This document shows, in pieces, positions 7,326 through 11,706 of a stretch of 11,706 nt of DNA. Below the pieces are notes generated by a model that was given only the letters and a program-made list of their open reading frames with translations, searched no databases and was not told the origin of the DNA. Every line of letters begins with the position of its first letter. Position 1 is the stretch's first letter. This DNA comes from an uncultured Roseburia sp. GTDB taxonomy: Bacteria > Bacillota > Clostridia > Lachnospirales > Lachnospiraceae. The DNA lies in contig CAKQXQ010000061.1 of the NCBI GenBank assembly GCA_934292805.1, positions 1 to 11,706 of the forward strand. The letters are read 5' to 3'. Made by a program: the position numbers and the translations under genes.

Positions 7326-7652
7326 ATGAATAAGATGGAAGATTTGATGAATGCAACAAAGTTAAATGACTTACTCAGTAAGAAAGAAGATTTGATCGGT
7401 ATGACAAAGTTGAATGAATTATTAAACAAAAAAGAAGCAGAAGAGAAGAAAACATCAAAAGTTGTATGGATTTTTGCAATAATTGGTATTATTGCAGCTG
7501 TAGCGGCAGCAGTATATGGAATTTATCGTTTCTTTACTCCGGATTACCTGGAAGATTTTGAAGACGATTTTGAAGATGATTATGATGACGACTTCTTCGA
7601 GGATGAGGACGACGAAGAAGAGCCAGCAAAGCCAGAAACAAAAGAAGAATAG
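7326..7652 (+). CDS. Small single-pass membrane protein with tandem repeat and acidic tail
   Basis: A 108-residue protein in three parts. Residues about 5-36 are two tandem 16-residue repeats, EDLMNATKLNDLLSKK and EDLIGMTKLNELLNKK, amphipathic and probably helical. Residues about 45-70 (VVWIFAIIGIIAAVAAAVYG) form one transmembrane segment. The tail is extremely acidic, with runs such as EDFEDDFEDDYDDD, and ends in Pro/Glu/Lys. A stretch of lysines before the segment suggests the repeat domain is cytoplasmic and the acidic tail outside, by the positive-inside rule. The ATG at 7326 follows AAGGAG by 8 bases; a GTG nine bases earlier overlaps that ribosome site and is unlikely. It has its own promoter and a strong terminator, so it may be monocistronic. 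I recognise no named family; similar short acidic-tail proteins occur in Lachnospiraceae, without known function. Confidence 0.82.
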   Translation: MNKMEDLMNATKLNDLLSKKEDLIGMTKLNELLNKKEAEEKKTSKVVWIFAIIGIIAAVAAAVYGIYRFFTPDYLEDFEDDFEDDYDDDFFEDEDDEEEPAKPETKEE

Positions 7653-7662
7653 AAGTACTGGA

Positions 7663-7685
7663 GGGCTGCGTGAGCAGCCCTTTTT
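7663..7685 (+). terminator. Intrinsic terminator before rlmD
   Basis: GGGCTGC-GTGA-GCAGCCC is a perfect 7-bp GC-rich stem with a GNRA-type tetraloop, followed by five T residues. It lies 10 bases after the small membrane protein's stop and 8 bases before the rlmD ribosome site, so rlmD expression must come from readthrough or a promoter I do not see. Confidence 0.93.
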
Positions 7686-7703
7686 GATGTAATAGGAGGA
7701 TTT

Positions 7704-9131
7704 ATGAAAAAAGGTCAGATAATTGAAGGCGTGATCGAACGCGTAGAATTTCCAAATAAAGGGATTATCACAACAGAAGAAGGAAAACAGGTGATCGTAA
7801 AAAATGGTGTACCTGGGCAGAAGGTGTCTGCTTCCATTAACAAAATCCGGAAAGGAAAGGCAGAAGGAAGACTGCTTGAAGTTCTGGAAAAATCACCGGA
7901 TGAGCTTGAAAAAGCAGGATGTATCCATGCAGGTGAATGCGGTGGATGCACTTACCAGACACTGCCTTATGAAAAGCAGCTTGAAATGAAAGCAGCACAG
8001 GTAAAGAAGTTAATCGATGCTGTAATCGCACCGGATAATAAAGACTATGAGTTCCAGGGAATCAAGGCAAGTCCAAGACAGACCGGATATCGCAACAAAA
8101 TGGAGTTTTCTTTTGGAGATGAATTTAAAGACGGTCCATTGGCACTGGGAATGCATAAACGCGGCAGCTTTTATGATATTGTCACAGTCGATGAATGTCA
8201 GATCGTAGACAGTGATTTTCGTCAGATCTTAAAGATAACACTGGACTATTTTAGGGACAAAAATATTACTTATTATCATAAATTACGTCACACAGGTTAT
8301 TTGAGACATCTTCTTGTGCGTAAGGCTGTGAAAACCGAAGAAATTCTGGTAGATCTGATCACAACAACACAGACTGAGTTTGAAGGTACAGAAGCAGAAC
8401 TTCTGGAAGGATTTAAAAATGCACTTCTTGCTGCAGATTATCATGGAAAGATGACAGGAATTCTTCACACAAGAAATGATAATGTGGCCGATACAGTAAC
8501 CAATGAAGGAACAGATATTTTGTATGGACAGGACTATTTTTACGAAGAACTTTCAAGTCTTCGTTTTAAGATCACACCATTTTCTTTTTTTCAGACCAAT
8601 TCACTTGGAGCCGAGGTATTGTATCAGACAGCAAGAGATTTTATCGGAGATGCTCTGCCAAGCGGTGCGAACTCAGAGGTGGCAGAACACGGCAAAGTGG
8701 TATTTGATCTGTATTCAGGTACAGGCACGATCGCACAGATGCTTTCACCAGTATCAAAAAAGGTGATTGGTGTAGAAATTATTGAAGAGGCAGTAGAAGC
8801 AGCCAAAGAAAATGCAGAATTAAATCATCTGCATAACTGTGAATTTATCGCTGGAGATGTATTAAAGGTTATCGACGCAATTGAAGAAAAACCGGATTAT
8901 ATCGTTCTGGATCCACCGAGAGATGGAATCAATCCAAAAGCACTTGAAAAGATTATCCGCTATGGAGTGCCACAGATGGTTTATATTTCCTGTAAGCCGA
9001 CCAGCCTTGCAAGGGATCTTGAAGTGCTGCAGGCCAGAGGTTATCAGGTGGAACGGGTTTGCTGTGTAGATATGTTCCCGAATACGGTGCATGTGGAAAC
9101 AGTCTGTTTGCTGTCAAGGAAAGATAAATAA
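7704..9131 (+). CDS. rlmD: 23S rRNA (uracil-C5)-methyltransferase, RlmD/RumA family
   Basis: SAM-dependent m5U methyltransferase acting on 23S rRNA, typically U1939 and, in some Firmicutes homologues, also U747. The 475 residues match the family. Residues 1-60 form a TRAM-like RNA-binding domain. Three cysteines of the 4Fe-4S site are C73, C79 and C82 in CIHAGECGGC, with C165 in VDECQIVD as the fourth. GYRNKMEF (128-135) precedes the catalytic part. The Rossmann SAM site includes FFQTN (295-299), DLYSGTGTIAQML (335-347), GVEIIEEAV and DPPRDG (403-408). The nucleophile is C430 in YISCKP, and the base is likely E466 in TVHVET. AGGAGG lies 4-5 bases before the ATG. The target uracil cannot be fixed from sequence, and some annotations call such proteins RlmCD. 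All key residues are present. Confidence 0.95.
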   Translation: MKKGQIIEGVIERVEFPNKGIITTEEGKQVIVKNGVPGQKVSASINKIRKGKAEGRLLEVLEKSPDELEKAGCIHAGECGGCTYQTLPYEKQLEMKAAQVKKLIDAVIAPDNKDYEFQGIKASPRQTGYRNKMEFSFGDEFKDGPLALGMHKRGSFYDIVTVDECQIVDSDFRQILKITLDYFRDKNITYYHKLRHTGYLRHLLVRKAVKTEEILVDLITTTQTEFEGTEAELLEGFKNALLAADYHGKMTGILHTRNDNVADTVTNEGTDILYGQDYFYEELSSLRFKITPFSFFQTNSLGAEVLYQTARDFIGDALPSGANSEVAEHGKVVFDLYSGTGTIAQMLSPVSKKVIGVEIIEEAVEAAKENAELNHLHNCEFIAGDVLKVIDAIEEKPDYIVLDPPRDGINPKALEKIIRYGVPQMVYISCKPTSLARDLEVLQARGYQVERVCCVDMFPNTVHVETVCLLSRKDK

Positions 9132-9455
9132 TAGCTGAAAAGTAGCGTATTTCCGGGCTTTTTGCGAGGCGAGCATCATCAGAGGAGCCTTGTGAAAAGC
9201 TTGGTTTTCTTGTATGGAAACATATCTACTTGTCAGCCTGACCGAAGAAAAAGTGGATGAGCGAAAAAATGCGGTAGGGTTTAGGCTGTGGATTAGATGT
9301 CATATGTTGTGGCACGGGATTGTTGTCAGAGACGACCGCAGTTTAGGCTACTCGATACTAAGAGGCAGAATTGGCAGTGGAATAGATGTTACGGAAGGAG
9401 AAAGATACTATTGGGGAGAGCAAAGAAAAAAAGAGTAGCAAAAAGAAGAAAGCGT
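9132..9455 (+). other. 324-base stretch without a convincing gene
   Basis: No RNA gene or clear terminator is recognised here. Open frames exist (for example 9214-9438), but they lack a ribosome site and family resemblance. The stretch holds an imperfect duplication: GTTTAGGCT at 9279-9287 and 9341-9349, and GTGGATTAGATGT (9287-9299) against GTGGAATAGATGT (9377-9389). A small hairpin, GTTGTC-AGA-GACGAC, lies near 9323-9337. GGAAGGAG (9393-9400) is the only strong ribosome-site-like sequence. It may be the leader of the following gene or a decayed gene. Confidence 0.4.
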
Positions 9456-10124
9456 ATGTTTAACAGAAACTCTATAAGAGCAAAAATGGGGAAACCTGTA
9501 TTTTTTACTTTGACTCACTGCAATAAAAAGATGAGTGGTATCTCGAATAAATACAATTATAAAGCGAATATGCACAAGCTTTGCTTTGTAGGTGCACGTT
9601 TTTATAATGTAAAGTATCAGGCCTCTATTATGACTGATTGTAATTATCGAGATGCAAATATCATTGGAGTGGATTATTTCAATTGCAACATGCGAGGAAC
9701 ATCGTTTAAAAACGCAAAATTTAAAAATGTGGTGTTTTTTAATTGTAATCTCAAAGGTGTAGATTTTACAGAGACTAAATTTGAGAATGTTACATTTATT
9801 TGTACGAATCTTAAGAATCCCAAAAATCTTGATCTTGATAATCCTGAAATCAGGATTTTACGTACTTACAGACCGATCGACATAGATGGTTTAGTTGAGA
9901 ACAGATTATTAGCAGTGGCGCAGAATGATTCGATATTTAATGCTAAAGTACTTCATGTAAGTAAGAATAAACTAAACCAATGGGCACTGAGCTTGATTTA
10001 TGAGAAATACGGTCTTGATGGAATTACTATGCTTAGTAAGATTTTAGGATATAAAGAAAAGTGGAACAATATGTATACTGTTTTTTCGTATATGTTGCTA
10101 ATTGAAAATTGGAGAAGAAAATGA
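9456..10124 (+). CDS. Pentapeptide-repeat protein with uncharacterised C-terminal domain
   Basis: A 222-residue cytoplasmic protein from this start. Residues 37-121 form 17 uninterrupted pentads beginning ANMHK LCFVG ARFYN and ending VTFIC TNLKN. Each has a hydrophobic centre (mostly F, Y, M, I or L) and often A/C/V/T two places before it, the signature of a right-handed quadrilateral beta-helix of about four turns. Residues about 122-222 are non-repetitive and probably helical (ending IENWRRK); I do not recognise them. Pentapeptide-repeat proteins include DNA-mimic gyrase protectors such as Qnr and MfpA, but most have unknown roles, and this one is short with an extra C-terminal domain. The start is uncertain: ATG 9456 has a weak ribosome site; a TTG at 9411 in frame has AAGGAG 10 bases upstream and would add a very basic N-terminus; ATG 9486 is also possible. 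Confidence 0.85.
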   Translation: MFNRNSIRAKMGKPVFFTLTHCNKKMSGISNKYNYKANMHKLCFVGARFYNVKYQASIMTDCNYRDANIIGVDYFNCNMRGTSFKNAKFKNVVFFNCNLKGVDFTETKFENVTFICTNLKNPKNLDLDNPEIRILRTYRPIDIDGLVENRLLAVAQNDSIFNAKVLHVSKNKLNQWALSLIYEKYGLDGITMLSKILGYKEKWNNMYTVFSYMLLIENWRRK

Positions 10125-10130
10125 TATAAT
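10102..10130 (+). promoter_or_regulatory. Consensus promoter overlapping the pentapeptide gene end
   Basis: TTGAAA (10102-10107) and TATAAT (10125-10130) are 17 bases apart, and TGA before the -10 box makes it extended (TGn-TATAAT). The TGA is also the stop codon of the pentapeptide gene. This is the best promoter in the right third of the window. It would drive a transcript of about 240 bases that covers only the small hydrophobic peptide and ends at the hairpin at 10343-10374. Confidence 0.8.
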
Positions 10131-10222
10131 AATATAGTCATGCTCCGGAATCCAGGAATGGTGTATGCTAGATGTATAAATGAGGACATATAACGTTAGC
10201 AAGTATTCGAGGAGGGATGTCT

Positions 10223-10327
10223 ATGATTAGTAATATCTTAACGGTTTTATCTTTTGTTGTATTATTGTTGAGCTCTGTAATTGATTGTAACTTCCTATCC
10301 CGATTACTCGGGGTTTCGAGCAACTAA
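10223..10327 (+). CDS. 34-residue hydrophobic peptide, possible type I toxin-like
   Basis: The peptide MISNILTVLSFVVLLLSSVI continues with a short polar end containing one Asp, one Cys and one Arg (DCNFLSRLL). Residues about 5-20 form one membrane segment. GGAGGG (10211-10216) is six bases before this ATG; an in-frame ATG at 10217 touches the ribosome site and is less likely. The gene has its own consensus promoter, a leader of about 86 bases with a possible stem (TGCTA 10166-10170 with TAGCA 10197-10201), and a terminator 15 bases after the stop. CCCTCC in that terminator (10345-10350) can pair with the ribosome site GGAGGG, as long-range pairs do in some type I toxin mRNAs. No antisense RNA promoter was convincing. 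It could also be a regulatory or fortuitous small peptide. I match it to no named toxin family. Confidence 0.55.
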   Translation: MISNILTVLSFVVLLLSSVIDCNFLSRLLGVSSN

Positions 10328-10342
10328 ATAAGAGAATGAAAT

Positions 10343-10374
10343 AACCCTCCCGGCCATTATGGTCAGGAGGGTTT
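10343..10374. terminator. Hairpin terminator between the small peptide and the recombinase remnant
   Basis: AACCCTCC (10343-10350) pairs with GGAGGGTT (10366-10373), and, above one C-A mismatch, GGCCA (10352-10356) pairs with TGGTC (10360-10364) around loop TTA. The T-tract is short (GGGTTTCG on +, GGGTTATTTC on -). It is placed to end both the small-peptide transcript and the convergent recombinase gene. Confidence 0.7.
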
Positions 10375-10389
10375 CGTGCGTCTATGGAG

Positions 10390-11333
10390 TTATGCATCCA
10401 CATCGATGCTAACACCGGATTTTAGTTCGACGGTGATATGGTCATCCCAGATGGTGATCTGTTTGATCCAGCGTCGCACCAGCGATTCGTCAAATTCGGT
10501 GAGGTGGGTAGTCTGCTGTGCGATATAATCTTGAAGGTCATTGATACGCTTTATCTGCTCGTCTCTTGCGGCAGTGTCGACAGTGGTTTTCTGGCGCAGT
10601 TCTCGAAGCCTGAATATTTCATCAGCAATCTCGTCATAGGCTTCTTTGCTCTGAGCTTTCTGAATAAGCTCTTGCTGTAGGGCCATCAGCTTCTCGTCGA
10701 TGTTCTCAACGGAAGTTGCCTGCGAAGCTCGGATGACTGAAGCAATGTTTAACTGTAGCTGTGCCTGATAGCTACTTTTGTCTCCGAGCATCTGGTTGAT
10801 TGCCTTGACGACAGCATCCTGAAGGACCAGTTCGTTAATGGTTCTAGCATGGCATTCCAATCCGGTGGATTCCAGCCTGCTGATGCAGCGCTATATGATA
10901 GATTTAACTCCACGATTGTTCCAGTGGAGCCTTCGGAACATTTCGCCGCATTCTCCGCAGATGACGATTTGGGAGAAGCAGTGATTGCAGCTATAGCTAC
11001 GTTTCTTGCCGTTGGCACTGGTTTTAACTACTCGCCTGCGAACCAACTCTTCTTGAACCTGTAAGTAAATGTTTTTCGGGATAATAGCTTCGTGGTTACC
11101 TTCTACATAGTACTGAGGGACGAGACCGTTGTTCTTGACTCTGGTTTTATTCAGAAAGTCTGTTGTGTAGGTTTCCTGGAGCAGGGCATCGCCGATGCAT
11201 TTCTCGTTTCGGAGAATCTTGTTGATGGTGTTTGTGTGCCACCTTTTTCCTCCGGCACCGGTAAGGATACCGTCACGTTCCAGCCCGGCGGCAATTTTAT
11301 CCATGCTGAGTCCTTCTAAATACTCTCGATGTC
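10390..11333 (-). pseudogene. Large serine recombinase, truncated and interrupted by an amber codon
   Basis: Remnant of a site-specific large serine recombinase of an integrative element. Reading from the right: REYLEGLSMDKIAAGLERDG and IGDALLQETYTTDF belong to the recombinase domain, PQYYVEGNHEAII precedes the zinc-ribbon region, ICGECG gives the first Cys pair, RCISRLESTGLECHARTINE the second, then a long coiled coil (about 10500-10750) and the C-terminal VRRWIKQITIWDDHITVEL. Two lesions are visible. The N-terminal catalytic domain (about 150-200 residues including the active serine) is absent, and the frame joins a sigma-like fragment instead. An in-frame TAG (10891-10893) replaces the tryptophan expected in SIIWRC; the frame then continues unchanged. 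The product cannot catalyse recombination. Base composition is richer in G+C than the housekeeping genes on the left. Confidence 0.9.
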
Positions 11334-11510
11334 GCATAAGTAGCGCTTGCTTGCAGGGCAGACACAGCGGCCACGTTCCTGCTGACGTTTGCGATAGGCG
11401 TTGATGTCACGATAGTAATTCGTGTAGAATTCCTTGCTGACGTCTACCAAGCTTTTAGATTCTTTGACGTAGATACGATGCTGTTTACTCTGATTTGCAT
11501 TGTTTGACAT
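11316..11510 (-). pseudogene. Mobile-element sigma-factor-like protein, N-terminal fragment
   Basis: The frame encodes SKQHRIYVKESKSLVDVS, then YYRDINAYRKRQQERGRCVCPASKRYLCDI, and ends IESI-stop. I recognise this from memory as the N-terminal region of a sigma-70-like HTH protein common on Firmicutes integrative and conjugative elements. In intact relatives the Cys-rich segment continues with another Cys pair and C-terminal sigma region 4-like helices. Here it breaks off after CDI, where the sequence becomes recombinase in another frame, so the DNA-binding part is lost. GGAGGT lies 8 bases before the ATG at 11510. An upstream in-frame ATG at 11534 (MKPTEVNV) has no ribosome site, although relatives may start there. 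Family naming is from recall and not searched. Confidence 0.7.
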
Positions 11511-11577
11511 AACATTTACCTCCGTTGGCTTCATATTTGAAGCGGAGATAACCGTTATGGCTGCCAGTGTTTTTCAT
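11485..11577 (-). CDS. Possible 30-residue ORF overlapping two element genes
   Basis: ATG (11577-11575) overlaps the TGA of the preceding gene as ATGA, and GAGGTG lies 8 bases upstream, both typical of translational coupling. The peptide begins MKNTGSHNGYLRFKYEANGG, ends KQCKSE, and has no recognised domain. It overlaps the start of the sigma-like frame in another frame. It may be a real small element gene, a leader peptide, or chance. Confidence 0.3.
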   Translation of the reverse strand: MKNTGSHNGYLRFKYEANGGKCYVKQCKSE

Positions 11578-11705
11578 AAGATAGTCACCTCATGCGGATA
11601 ACTCCGCTTCTTTCCGGTGACCAGCCGTCCGTAAGCTGGCACTCTATTGATAATGTTCTCTTGCTCATCAACTACGAACACACCACGTGGCCACGAAGAT
11701 GGTGA
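11574..11705 (-). CDS. 3' end of an unidentified mobile-element gene
   Basis: An open minus-strand frame enters from the right edge and gives 43 residues, including WPRGVFVVDEQENIINRVP and ending RSYPHEVTIL, then TGA. The text looks like a real soluble protein end rather than a shadow: it lies in the element-like region, runs in the same direction as the sigma-like fragment, and its stop overlaps a following ATG. It resembles short conserved proteins I recall from Firmicutes conjugative elements, but I cannot name a function. The beginning of the gene is outside the window. Confidence 0.5.
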   Translation of the reverse strand, partial: SPSSWPRGVFVVDEQENIINRVPAYGRLVTGKKRSYPHEVTIL

Positions 11706-11706
11706 G

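Noticed and set aside
9214..9438. 74-codon + frame before the pentapeptide gene
   Set aside because: No ribosome site, no recognisable protein signature, and it overlaps the probable leader of the pentapeptide gene; treated as non-coding.
10200..10374. Antisense antitoxin RNA promoter opposite the small hydrophobic peptide
   Set aside because: TACAAT- and AATAAT-like -10 boxes exist on the minus strand, but none has a good -35 box at correct spacing; too weak to annotate.
10849..11064. Plus-strand frames opposite the recombinase
   Set aside because: They are antisense to a frame with clear recombinase motifs and have no independent support.
1..11706. CRISPR array, tRNA or rRNA genes, replication origin
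   Set aside because: No regularly spaced direct repeats, no tRNA cloverleaf with CCA-end features, no rRNA signature and no DnaA-box cluster were seen; the element at 1095-1212 is cloverleaf-like only in shape and lacks tRNA consensus bases.

Overview
The window looks like a chromosomal segment of a low-to-moderate GC Firmicute, most likely a gut Lachnospiraceae (Clostridia). This rests on codon use, AGGAGG-type ribosome sites, the pgk-tpiA-gpmI gene order, a DUF1836 protein, a Gram-positive-type PcrA with its C-terminal Tudor-like domain, and an RlmD-type methyltransferase. The family assignment is inferred from recognised protein sequences, not from a search.

Left part (1-3950): lower glycolysis on the + strand. 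A 5'-truncated pgk is followed by tpiA and then, after a terminator and a strong new promoter, by gpmI. Together these enzymes carry triose phosphates to 2-phosphoglycerate. The pgk-tpiA gap holds a cloverleaf-like inverted-repeat element (1095-1212). A long hairpin directly after gpmI (3794-3874) has the same GCATGCTTGCATGC apex. A bidirectional terminator follows.

Middle (3950-9131): a convergent DUF1836 gene has a consensus promoter overlapped by an inverted repeat. It is divergent from pcrA (UvrD-family DNA helicase). Then come a small membrane protein with a tandem N-terminal repeat and an acidic tail, a textbook terminator, and rlmD (23S rRNA m5U methyltransferase).

Right part (9132-11706): accessory DNA. 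A 324-base stretch without a convincing gene precedes a pentapeptide-repeat protein of 17 uninterrupted pentads. A compact unit follows with its own consensus promoter, a strong ribosome site, a 34-residue hydrophobic peptide and a terminator; it resembles a type I toxin locus, but no antitoxin RNA was established. From 10390 to the right edge the minus strand carries debris of an integrative element: a large serine recombinase without its catalytic domain and with an in-frame amber codon in its zinc ribbon, fused out of frame to the N-terminal part of a mobile-element sigma-factor-like protein, with the 3' end of another element gene upstream. This segment is visibly richer in G+C than the glycolytic genes and appears to have been acquired and then to have decayed.

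Most likely undescribed items: the CUUG-capped palindromic element around the glycolytic genes, and the hydrophobic-peptide unit at the edge of the mobile-element remnant.
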